This document shows, piece after piece, positions 1-6,611 of a stretch of 13,112 nucleotides of DNA (positions within the stretch are counted from its first letter, which is position 1; the number at the start of each line of letters is the position of its first letter). The DNA is from HGM12669 sp048527645. GTDB lineage: Bacteria; Bacillota; Clostridia; Oscillospirales; CAG-272. The DNA is taken from the NCBI GenBank assembly GCA_048527645.1, contig DBGFNI010000035.1:1-13112 (forward strand), given 5' to 3'. The position numbers and the translations under genes were made by a program. Below the pieces are notes generated by a model that was not told the DNA's origin, searched no databases, and worked only from the letters and a program-made list of their open reading frames with translations.

Positions 1-1
1 A

Positions 2-1222
2 ATGGCGTGGAAGAAAAAACTGTGGGAAGCGCAGACTGCGGTGAAACGGCCGCACATTCCTTCCTTTGATCTATACGGGCTGCAGCATTATTTGGAGGAG
101 ATGTCCCGGGACGGGCTGCATTTTTCAGGATTCGGCAAAAACGGAAAGATGGTGTTTGACAAAGGAGAAGCGTGCAGCAAGCATTATCTGGCGGTCATCA
201 TTTCCGAGATTACGGCGAAGAGCACCGGTGAATTTCTTTCCCGGTGTGAAGCGGACGGGCTGTATTTTATCGACCGTTTGGACAGCCGTGATTTGTTTGT
301 GTTTACCTGCGACGATCCCGAGCAGGGGCGAGCACTGCTCGGCGGGCTGGGAAAGCGCCGCGGGAAAATCAACCTGCTGTGCTACGGCGCGCTGCTGCTT
401 TTGACGCTGCTGCTGTGTGCGGCGGCGGGATGGCTGTACTATGATCGGAGCATCCGCATGGCGTATCACGATGCACTGCGCTTTTACAGTCACGATTTCA
501 ATATCATCGGTACCAAGCTGTTGGCTGCGGCGGCGCTTTGCCTGCTTTGCGCGATCGGCATCACGTTTCTCTTCTGTATTCTGTGCCGGAAAAGAGCTGT
601 GGCGGTACAGGTTTGGCGCACGGTGAGCTGGGTCGGCGTTGCGGGCGCGGCGCTGCTCTGCGGCAGCGGCTTGAGCGGGATTTGGGGCGGTATGCGTCAT
701 GCGTACAATGACTACACGCAGCCTGAGGTTCCTGCCTCGGCGTATACCATTGATTTTTCCGGCGGAGCGGATCAGACGCGGGCGCTGACCTTTGAGGGGC
801 TGGGGCTGAGCTGTGCCCTTTCCGATCATTACCGTCTGGTCTGGACGGGTGAGGAGATTGACCGTGCTGCGGGGACTTATGTGGAAAAAAGCTTTGTAAC
901 GGAAACCATGGAGTGCTCGTCTGAGAGAATCGCGCAGAATCTGTATCGCCGCTTCCGTTTGGACGAGGATGCGGAATGGACGGAGCTGTCTGCGACACAG
1001 AGCCATGCGATGGCCGTGGAAGAAGGAAAATATGCCAAAAAGGATCAGCGGTGGTATTTGCTTTTGCGGCGCGGCGAGGTTGTGTATTACGCACAGCTGT
1101 ACAATCTGTATTGCAACGAGACGGTTGAGCAGAGCATCACACAGCTGGTGAAAAACAAAACCAACGGAAGTACGGCGCTGTCTGAACAGGCGACGACCGA
1201 TTTGGCTGCGGTAAGCGAATAA
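2..1222 (+). CDS. DUF2812-like membrane protein with C-terminal extracellular domain
   Basis: Function unknown. About 406 residues in three parts. Residues about 20-115 resemble the DUF2812 domain: a hydrophilic N-terminus with a pattern of Y-L-E-E-M-x-x-x-G-L-H, then a VFDKGE stretch. Next come three hydrophobic membrane segments at about 123-147, 170-195 and 206-228, the second ending in a basic CRKR. A hydrophilic C-terminal part of about 175 residues (229-406) follows and is probably outside the cell if the N-terminus is inside. DUF2812 proteins in Firmicutes are often encoded beside a PadR-type repressor; that position would be upstream, outside this window. The ATG at base 2 has only one base before it, so no ribosome binding site can be judged and the true start may lie further upstream. 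The reading frame is certain, the family assignment fairly likely, the role unknown. Confidence 0.72.
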   Translation: MAWKKKLWEAQTAVKRPHIPSFDLYGLQHYLEEMSRDGLHFSGFGKNGKMVFDKGEACSKHYLAVIISEITAKSTGEFLSRCEADGLYFIDRLDSRDLFVFTCDDPEQGRALLGGLGKRRGKINLLCYGALLLLTLLLCAAAGWLYYDRSIRMAYHDALRFYSHDFNIIGTKLLAAAALCLLCAIGITFLFCILCRKRAVAVQVWRTVSWVGVAGAALLCGSGLSGIWGGMRHAYNDYTQPEVPASAYTIDFSGGADQTRALTFEGLGLSCALSDHYRLVWTGEEIDRAAGTYVEKSFVTETMECSSERIAQNLYRRFRLDEDAEWTELSATQSHAMAVEEGKYAKKDQRWYLLLRRGEVVYYAQLYNLYCNETVEQSITQLVKNKTNGSTALSEQATTDLAAVSE

Positions 1223-1230
1223 AAGCGCCG

Positions 1231-1258
1231 GGCGGCGGCGATACTGATATGCGCCGCC
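1231..1258 (+). terminator. weak GC-rich hairpin after the DUF2812-like gene
   Basis: Nine bases after the stop codon, GGCGGCG (1231-1237) can pair with CGCCGCC (1252-1258). No T-run follows on the plus strand, so this is at best a weak or factor-assisted terminator. The better terminator is the hairpin near 1338-1370. Confidence 0.25.
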
Positions 1259-1337
1259 TTGCTGCCCTGCGGGCGGCGGCAGGCGGAGGGTGAGCTGTGG
1301 CGCCGTTTCTGACACAGTTTGAAAATTTTGCATAAAA

Positions 1338-1371
1338 TAAAAGAAAAGAGACCGAAATCTCTTTTCTTTTT
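1338..1371. terminator. bidirectional intrinsic terminator between converging DUF2812-like gene and spoVG
   Basis: A perfect 13-bp stem (1339-1351 with 1358-1370) encloses the six-base loop CCGAAA. The arms are A/G-rich and T/C-rich, so a T-rich run sits on the 3' side on both strands: CTTTTCTTTTT on plus, TTTTCTTTTATTTT on minus. It begins about 20 bases past the spoVG stop codon and serves the converging upstream gene as well. Confidence 0.85.
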
Positions 1372-1389
1372 CCAAACATTGCAAATTTT

Positions 1390-1707
1390 TCAGACCGTTG
1401 CGGCAAATTCTTCGCCGCGGTGGCACAAAGGACTCGTCCCGTTATCAAACGCTTCCTTTTCTGCGTGATATGCGGCGATGACTGCGCCCTCCAGCATGCT
1501 GCGGAATTCCACATTGATGGGGTGTGCGATGTCACGGTATGTACCGTCTGGGTTCTTTCGCGAGGGCATAACGATGAAATATTTATCCTTGGCGTATATC
1601 ACTTTGATGTCATGCAGTGCCAACTGATTGTCGAAGGTAACGGAAACGATTGCTTTCATGGGGCCTTCGTCGAACAGCTTGCGGATTTTAATGTCTGTGA
1701 TAACCAT
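1390..1707 (-). CDS. spoVG: SpoVG family RNA/DNA-binding regulator
   Basis: SpoVG is a small cytoplasmic nucleic-acid-binding regulator; in Firmicutes it affects sporulation septation, cell envelope and virulence genes. The 105-residue product has the family core at residues 44-65 (MPS-R-x-PDG-x-x-RDIAHPIN) and the N-terminal pattern ITDIKIRKLF...MKAIVSVTFDN...LHDIKVI, which lines up well with Bacillus SpoVG from memory. The reading frame stays open upstream to 1842, but the family match begins at the ATG at 1707. That start has an AGAAAGGA ribosome binding site at 1718-1725, ten bases upstream. The C-terminal tail (after about residue 85) is variable, as usual in the family. The gene is divergent from murC and ends just before a strong terminator. 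Identification is firm; its target here is unknown. Confidence 0.95.
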   Translation of the reverse strand: MVITDIKIRKLFDEGPMKAIVSVTFDNQLALHDIKVIYAKDKYFIVMPSRKNPDGTYRDIAHPINVEFRSMLEGAVIAAYHAEKEAFDNGTSPLCHRGEEFAATV

Positions 1708-1767
1708 TTTGCTTTTTCCTTTCTGCGTAGTATACCGGCTTTTGATACTTTTTCCGTCTGTGGTGAC

Positions 1768-1798
1768 ATTATAACGGGCAAATGTGACGGACGGTAAA
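1768..1798 (-). promoter_or_regulatory. candidate spoVG promoter
   Basis: On the minus strand a perfect -10 TATAAT lies at 1768-1773. A poor -35 (TTTACC at 1793-1798, spacer 19, or TTACCG with spacer 18) lies upstream. Transcription would start near 1761, giving a leader of about 54 bases. The -10 is convincing; the -35 is weak, which may point to activator help. Confidence 0.5.
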
Positions 1799-1812
1799 CA
1801 TATCGTTATGAT
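1784..1812 (+). promoter_or_regulatory. candidate murC promoter overlapping the spoVG promoter
   Basis: GTGACG (1784-1789, four of six matches to the -35 consensus) and TATGAT (1807-1812, five of six to the -10) are separated by 17 bases. The spoVG -35 region lies inside this spacer on the other strand. A start near 1819 would give a murC leader of about 100 bases. This is the best match seen but not a strong one. Confidence 0.3.
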
Positions 1813-1838
1813 ATTTATTAATAATTCTGCGAAATAAT

Positions 1839-1868
1839 GCATTTTTCGGATAATATCCGCGCATTTTT
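1839..1868. repeat. palindrome flanked by direct repeats in the spoVG-murC intergenic region
   Basis: The 13-base palindrome CGGATAATATCCG (1847-1859; arms of six around one base) is bracketed by two copies of GCATTTTT (1839-1846 and 1861-1868). It lies in the murC leader or promoter region. The symmetry is operator-like, but I do not recognise the binding protein. Confidence 0.35.
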
Positions 1869-1919
1869 GTTTATTTTGTCACATTGCGCGGGTACCTGCC
1901 GACCAGAGGAGGCTGTAAT

Positions 1920-3290
1920 ATGACGGCAAATTACGAAAACATACACAAAATTTTCTTTATCGGCATCGGCGGGGTTTCCATGAGCGCGCTTGCTTCCATT
2001 GCACACAGCCGCGGATATACGGTGGGCGGCTCTGACCGCTCGGATTCTGCGACGGTTGCCGATCTGCGCGCACAGGGGATCACGGTCTTTGTCGGTCACG
2101 ACGCAAAAAACGTGATGGGATACGACACCGTGGTGTACAACGCCGCCATCGGCGCAGACAACCCGGAGCTTGCCTATGCCGAAAAAGCGGGACTGACGCT
2201 GATTTACCGCGCGGATTTTCTCACCTTTCTGATGGGGGACTATACCCATGCGGTGGGGATTGCGGGGATGCACGGAAAAAGCACCACCTCCGCGATGATC
2301 GCACAGATGTTTCTCACCGCAAAGCGTGATCCGGATATCCTGATCGGCGCGTCGCTGCCGTCCATCGGTCGCTCCTACCGGGTCGGAAAAACCGGAACGG
2401 ATTTCATTTTCGAGGCCTGTGAATACCGGGATTCCTTTCTCTCCTTCCGCCCCACGATCGCGGTGGTTCTGAATGTGGAGATGGATCACCCCGATTATTT
2501 CAAGAGCATCGAGCAGGTTCGCTCCTCGTTTCGCCGCTATTTACAGATTCCCGATGCGAACGGCTGGGCCGTGCTGAACGCGGATGACCGGAACATTCCC
2601 TACTGCACCGAAGGGATTCGTGCGTCACAGTGCACCTTCGGCATCGAGTCGCCGACGGCGGATTACCGTGCGCAGAACATTGTATTCACCGGCGGTCACC
2701 CCACATTCGATGTGCTGCGCCGCGGGGAACCGTTTTGCCGTGTCGCGCTGCACCTGACCGGTATGCACAATGTATACAATGCGCTGGCGGCAGTTGCCGT
2801 GGGCGATCTCTGCGGTTTGAGCGCAGAACAGATCGTTCAGGGCTTGCAGGCGTTTACGGGTGCGGGACGGCGCATGGAGTATAAGGGTACCTTCCGGCCG
2901 ACAGGCGCCGCGGTGTATGACGATTTCGGTCATCATCCCTCTGAGGTGAAAACAACGATCAACGGCGCCAAGCAGATGGACTATGAGCGGGTATTCGTTG
3001 TCTACCAGCCGCATACGTTTTCCCGTACGGCAGAGCTGCTGGAGGATTTCCGCCATGCTTTTAGCGAGGCGGACGGGGTTGCCTTTGCGGATATTTATGC
3101 TGCCCGTGAGCAAAACACCTACGGCATTTCCTCCAAGGATATTGCAGACGGCATTCCCGGAGCGGTCTATCTGCCGCAATGGGATGACATAACCGCCTGG
3201 CTCACAGAGCATACCACCGCGCGTGATATGATCCTTGTGATGGGAGCGGGCGATATCAGCCGTTATGCACAATATATCGGAGAATCATAA
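1920..3290 (+). CDS. murC: UDP-N-acetylmuramate--L-alanine ligase
   Basis: MurC is the cytoplasmic ligase that joins L-alanine to UDP-N-acetylmuramate using ATP, the first amino acid step of peptidoglycan precursor synthesis. The 456-residue length is typical. Visible motifs are the N-terminal nucleotide-binding glycine stretch GIGGVSMSALA (15-25), the P-loop GMHGKSTT (116-123), EACEYRDSF (165-173), the central MDHPDYF (188-194), DDFGHHPSEV (334-343) and YQPHTFSRT (362-370). EACEYR and HPDYF are the Firmicutes form of the family. The open frame extends to 1884, but the ATG at 1920 has a strong AGAGGAGG site at 1905-1912, seven bases upstream, and matches the family start. Ser20 replaces a usual glycine in the first motif and Ser121 replaces the usual P-loop threonine; both are conservative. 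No convincing terminator follows. Confidence 0.96.
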   Translation: MTANYENIHKIFFIGIGGVSMSALASIAHSRGYTVGGSDRSDSATVADLRAQGITVFVGHDAKNVMGYDTVVYNAAIGADNPELAYAEKAGLTLIYRADFLTFLMGDYTHAVGIAGMHGKSTTSAMIAQMFLTAKRDPDILIGASLPSIGRSYRVGKTGTDFIFEACEYRDSFLSFRPTIAVVLNVEMDHPDYFKSIEQVRSSFRRYLQIPDANGWAVLNADDRNIPYCTEGIRASQCTFGIESPTADYRAQNIVFTGGHPTFDVLRRGEPFCRVALHLTGMHNVYNALAAVAVGDLCGLSAEQIVQGLQAFTGAGRRMEYKGTFRPTGAAVYDDFGHHPSEVKTTINGAKQMDYERVFVVYQPHTFSRTAELLEDFRHAFSEADGVAFADIYAAREQNTYGISSKDIADGIPGAVYLPQWDDITAWLTEHTTARDMILVMGAGDISRYAQYIGES

Positions 3291-3420
3291 ATCCTAAATC
3301 AACTGACGGAAAATTTAATACAAATGTTGCAGAAGGTTCTCACTTTTGTCAAGGGCGTCCTGACGGGCAGGCGGCTGTTTCGTTTCGCAGTGCGCTGTGC
3401 GTGGAAACCAATCAAATAAG

Positions 3421-3532
3421 ATCAAAACAGGGATGTAAGCCGGACAGGCAGTGCCGCACATCGAACCTACGCGTACGCTCTGCGCGTACCTACGGCGGCA
3501 GTCCGCCGGATTTCCGGCTCCTCCTGTTTGAT
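3421..3532. repeat. 112-bp imperfect inverted-arm element with internal hairpins (possible MITE- or REP-like repeat)
   Basis: The outer arms 3421-3444 and 3513-3532 are imperfect inverted copies. ATCAAA-ACAGG on the left matches CCTGTTTGAT on the right, and AGCCGGA matches TCCGGCT, with unequal short spacers (GATGTA against CCT). Inside lie GTACGC/GCGTAC (3473-3489, five-base loop), CGGCGG/CCGCCG (3493-3508, loop CAGT) and the competing GCCGG/CCGGC (3505-3518). No plausible protein is encoded. Such a nested palindromic unit is typical of dispersed intergenic repeats, but copy number cannot be judged from one window. Confidence 0.55.
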
Positions 3533-3541
3533 AAAAATTGC

Positions 3542-3557
3542 GCCGCCGCGCGGCGGC
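3542..3557. repeat. 16-bp perfect GC palindrome upstream of the glycosidase-like gene
   Basis: GCCGCCGCGCGGCGGC is its own reverse complement. It lies between the inverted-arm element and the GGAG ribosome binding site of the next gene. In RNA it would form a tight hairpin ending six bases before that site. Confidence 0.6.
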
Positions 3558-3562
3558 AGAAC

Positions 3563-3566
3563 GGAG
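3563..3566 (+). promoter_or_regulatory. ribosome binding site deciding the GTG start of the glycosidase-like gene
   Basis: GGAG at 3563-3566 lies six bases before GTG at 3573. The earlier in-frame TTG at 3528 has only a CTCCT-like (wrong-sense) context and falls inside the inverted-arm element, so it is less likely. Confidence 0.55.
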
Positions 3567-3572
3567 CAAATT

Positions 3573-5981
3573 GTGGCAGAAAACAACAACAAACAGAACG
3601 GTGTCGAACAGGTCATTCCCGGCGCGACGGAGTCCACTCCCTCTCGTCCGCAGTATTTTTCCTGGATCAACAACACCAACGAGGGGTCGACTGAGGCGCA
3701 GACGCTGACCAACCTTGCATACTTCGGCTGGCTGAAGGAAGCATACGGGATGCAGCTGGATATTTATGCATGGGATGCCGGAAATCTGGACGGTTCCCGC
3801 GAGACCTATCAGTCTGAAAGATCTGAAAAAATCCGCGCGCAGTATCCCCACGGATACGCACCCGTGGTGCAGGCAGCGGAAAAATACGGCATCCGAATGG
3901 GTGTTTGGTGTGGGCCGGACGGCTTTGGCAACACGCCGCAGGAGGCGGAAAAGCGCAAGGAACAGATGGTGTCTCTGTGCCGGGATTATCATTTTGCACT
4001 GTTCAAGATGGACGGCGTGTGCGGCAGACTGCGCGACGAGGTGCAGGATGTGTTTGTCGACATGATGACGCAGTGCCGTACATATTCGCCGGATTTGATT
4101 TTGCTCAATCACCGTTTGGATTTGGGAAAGGGCAATCCGTACGCGACAACCTTTTTGTGGAACGGACAGGAGACCTATGTGGATATTATGCAGGGCAACA
4201 CCATGACCGCCCCGCATAACCGCGCATATCTCTTTTTCCGGGGGAACGTGCCGGGCCTGCAGCGCCTGAGCGAGGATCACGGGGTTTGCATTTCCTCCTG
4301 TGTGGATTATTTCGAGGACGAGCTGATTTATCAGGCGTTCGGCCGCTGTCTGATTCTGGCACCGGAAATTTACGGCAATCCCTGGCTGCTCCGCGACGAC
4401 GAGCAGGCGCACCTTGCAAGAATATACAATCTTCACAGAACATACCGGGACATCCTGGTAAACGGGATATATCTGCCGCAGGAGACTTACGGCCCGAGCG
4501 CCGTTTCCCGCGGGTCGGAGAAGATCCGTTTTATCACGACGGGAAATCCGCACTGGGAGCGTCGGCGTGTCACGATCAATCTGAATGAGGAAATCGGCCT
4601 TGCCCGCTGTGAAAAGGTGGTTGTCAGCACACACCATCCGTATGAACGGATGATCGGCGTGTATGAATACGGAGATCGGGTGTCTGTCGAGATGGACGCG
4701 TTCCGTGCCTGCCTGATCAAGGTCTGTGATGCCGCGGCGGCAGAGCCGATGCTGCAGGGGTGCGAGTATCAGGTGCTACACGAGACGGAGGGAACGGTTG
4801 ACCGTGTGCGTGTGCTTCATGTGTTTGATTCCGTCAGCCGCAGCGACGGGGGAGCCGTTCCCCCTGCTTTGGCGCAGGCAGAGCCGTTTGACCATACGAT
4901 TGCGCCGCCGTGCAGGCTGGGTGAGCTGGAGCCCTGCGATGTCCCGGAAAACGCGGAGCAGTTGTTTGAAACGGCGCGCTTTGTTATGAATATGGATTCG
5001 ATGGAGGCGCGGGAACTGCAGCGCGCGGGAAAAACCGCTGTGCCGCAGGTGCAGGCGGCGCGTGACGCCTTCTTCGAGCAGGAAAATTATCGGCTGCGCG
5101 GCTGCGAATCCCGCTTTGCTTTTGACGGCAAAGAAGACACCTTTTTCGATGGGCTGTCCCGCACGCCGGGCGAGTGGATGCGTCGGGACGGCGGCTGTCT
5201 GCGTGTGGATTTTGGGTCGGTGTTTGAAGCGGATGAAATCCTGATTGAATATTTTGACATTGATCAGTCGATGTCGCGCGAGACGCTGCGGCAGGAGATT
5301 ACGCCGCGCGGCGACGTATCTGCCGATCTTGCCGTCTGGCACGACGTCACGGTGGAAGAGGTACGGGTTTTGCGGGAGGAAAATGCCCGGATTGTCATGG
5401 AGTCTGTGCACAATATTGAGCAGCGCCCCGGCAAACGCAAGCAGGTGACTTACGGCGTCAAGGGCATCCCGCTGCGCTATTTCCGGCTGCCCTCACCCCT
5501 TGACCGCATCTACAAAATTGCTTTGCGCCGCGACGGCAAAGAGCTTGCGCTCGAGCATCCCCACGTCAACAATCTGCTCCCCTCTTACCGAAACGGCGCT
5601 CAGGTCTGCGCTGCACGCACGGCGACGTTCAAGGTGACGGAGGAGCTGTGGCGGGAAGAATGCTATCTTGCTGCGGGCATCAACGGCAAGCACGGCGCGG
5701 AATGTGCATATGTGGTTGCGACGGTCGACGGGGTTCCGGTGGGCTTTCCCCGCCGCGCACCGTCTTATCCGGCGAATGTCTGGGAGTGCCCGGCGCATTT
5801 TGCCATGAATGCGGACGGATATTATACTTATTATCTCCCGGTTTCCCGCGACATGGTCGGCAAGGAAATTGTGCTCACGGCGATCTTTTGCGATCCGGCG
5901 CACACCGACGTGCCGGTGGAGGTATATCTGTGTGACGCAAATAATGAAAAGAAAGGCATTGACCTCGATCTGACGCTCTGA
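3573..5981 (+). CDS. clan GH-D-like (GH36/melibiase-like) putative glycoside hydrolase with F5/8-type C-terminal domain
   Basis: Probably an intracellular enzyme acting on a glycoside; the substrate is unknown. From the GTG start it has 802 residues and no signal peptide. Residues about 28-300 look like a TIM barrel of the alpha-galactosidase clan: an opening YFSWINNTNEGST, then MQLDIYAWDAG, GVWCGPDGFGN, and FKMDG (Asp147) in the place of the clan's K-x-D nucleophile. LLNHRLDLG and FLWNGQETYVD (about 195-204) follow and may hold the acid/base residue. A beta-rich region lies at about 310-385. Residues about 505-565 (AFDGKEDTFFDG...LRVDFGSVFEADEILIEYF) match the discoidin/F5/8 pattern. The N-terminal beta-sandwich usual in GH36 is absent. 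It stands alone between murC and a terminator, with no transporter or sugar regulator. An earlier TTG start at 3528 is possible. The fold is likely; the activity is uncertain. Confidence 0.6.
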   Translation: MAENNNKQNGVEQVIPGATESTPSRPQYFSWINNTNEGSTEAQTLTNLAYFGWLKEAYGMQLDIYAWDAGNLDGSRETYQSERSEKIRAQYPHGYAPVVQAAEKYGIRMGVWCGPDGFGNTPQEAEKRKEQMVSLCRDYHFALFKMDGVCGRLRDEVQDVFVDMMTQCRTYSPDLILLNHRLDLGKGNPYATTFLWNGQETYVDIMQGNTMTAPHNRAYLFFRGNVPGLQRLSEDHGVCISSCVDYFEDELIYQAFGRCLILAPEIYGNPWLLRDDEQAHLARIYNLHRTYRDILVNGIYLPQETYGPSAVSRGSEKIRFITTGNPHWERRRVTINLNEEIGLARCEKVVVSTHHPYERMIGVYEYGDRVSVEMDAFRACLIKVCDAAAAEPMLQGCEYQVLHETEGTVDRVRVLHVFDSVSRSDGGAVPPALAQAEPFDHTIAPPCRLGELEPCDVPENAEQLFETARFVMNMDSMEARELQRAGKTAVPQVQAARDAFFEQENYRLRGCESRFAFDGKEDTFFDGLSRTPGEWMRRDGGCLRVDFGSVFEADEILIEYFDIDQSMSRETLRQEITPRGDVSADLAVWHDVTVEEVRVLREENARIVMESVHNIEQRPGKRKQVTYGVKGIPLRYFRLPSPLDRIYKIALRRDGKELALEHPHVNNLLPSYRNGAQVCAARTATFKVTEELWREECYLAAGINGKHGAECAYVVATVDGVPVGFPRRAPSYPANVWECPAHFAMNADGYYTYYLPVSRDMVGKEIVLTAIFCDPAHTDVPVEVYLCDANNEKKGIDLDLTL

Positions 5982-6004
5982 GGGAGCGAAACGAAACCAA
6001 ACAG

Positions 6005-6046
6005 AAAACAGCCCGGACGCCGATTTACGGTGTCCGGGCTGTTTTT
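6005..6046. terminator. bidirectional intrinsic terminator between the glycosidase-like gene and the cinA operon
   Basis: An 18-bp stem (6005-6022 with 6028-6045, one G-T pair) has the five-base loop ATTTA. The core is CAGCCCGGAC/GTCCGGGCTG. On the plus strand it ends in GTTTTT, and on the minus strand in GTTTTCTGTTT. It lies 24 bases after the plus-strand stop and 18 bases after the minus-strand stop. Confidence 0.95.
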
Positions 6047-6063
6047 GTGAAACATGCGGTTTC

Positions 6064-6588
6064 TCAGGCAAGGGTGTTTTCTTCTTTTTCAAGCACTTTC
6101 AATACCGCTTGCAGCGCATGCTCTGTTGTTTGAAAACGGATAAATTCCCGCTGCTCCTCCGCGGACAAAGCGGCAGGCGGCACGATGTGCAGGCGCGTGA
6201 CGGTGACGTACGTTTCATCGGCGCAGCCTAAAAAGACCGTACCCACCGGCAACAGCTCTCCGCCGCCGTCCGGTCCGGCAAAGCCGGTGACGCTGATGCC
6301 GATGTCGGCGCCGATCTGTTTCCGCACGCCCTGTGCCATCTGCGCGGCGACCGGCTCGCTGACAGCGGTATACTGCTGCAAATCCTGCGCGCAGACCCCG
6401 AGCAGCTTCTCTTTGATGCGGTCGGAATAGGTGACCACGCTGCCCTCTAAAACGGCGCTGGCGCCGGGGACGGCCGTCAGACGCTGTGCGATATATCCAC
6501 CGGTGAGGGATTCCGCTGCGGCAACGGTTTTTCCCGCGCTTTTCAGCGCACGCACCACCTGATGGGGCAAGTCATTTTTCGGCTGCAA
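6064..6588 (-). CDS. CinA C-terminal domain family protein (nicotinamide-nucleotide amidase, PncC-like)
   Basis: The PncC/CinA-C family deamidates nicotinamide mononucleotide to nicotinate mononucleotide in NAD salvage, in the cytoplasm. This is a stand-alone C-terminal-type domain of about 174 residues, without the N-terminal molybdopterin-binding-like domain of full CinA. Visible motifs are AESLTGG (about 25-31), VVTYSDRIKEKLLGV, VTGFAGPDGG and PVGTVFLG. The start is taken as TTG at 6588, because GAGGTGAT (6593-6600) makes an excellent ribosome binding site for it. The GTG at 6597 lies inside that site and has none of its own. The gene begins about 23 bases after the ABC ATPase stop and is the last gene of that operon before a strong terminator. 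Family assignment is firm; the enzymatic role is inferred from the family. Confidence 0.88.
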   Translation of the reverse strand: MQPKNDLPHQVVRALKSAGKTVAAAESLTGGYIAQRLTAVPGASAVLEGSVVTYSDRIKEKLLGVCAQDLQQYTAVSEPVAAQMAQGVRKQIGADIGISVTGFAGPDGGGELLPVGTVFLGCADETYVTVTRLHIVPPAALSAEEQREFIRFQTTEHALQAVLKVLEKEENTLA

Positions 6589-6592
6589 AACT

Positions 6593-6600
6593 ATCACCTC
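6593..6600 (-). promoter_or_regulatory. ribosome binding site deciding the cinA-type start
   Basis: On the minus strand GAGGTGAT closely complements the 16S rRNA 3' end. The GAGG core lies eight bases before TTG (6588-6586). It overlaps the alternative GTG at 6597, making that GTG an unlikely start. Confidence 0.55.
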
Positions 6601-6611
6601 GTGCAGGTTCG

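Noticed and set aside
125..1426. Open frame of 433 codons on the minus strand across the first gene
   Set aside because: It is antisense to the membrane protein, is rich in Arg, Gln and Pro as expected for a shadow of GC-rich codons, and has no domain or ribosome binding site.
1815..1864. Sigma-H promoter for spoVG, as in Bacillus
   Set aside because: GGATAT and GAATTA elements are present on the minus strand but about 22 bases apart, where sigma-H promoters need 11-12.
3315..4637. Open frame of 440 codons on the minus strand across the glycosidase-like gene
   Set aside because: Composition is typical of an antisense shadow. The plus frame carries recognisable domains, and the minus frame runs through the hairpin element.
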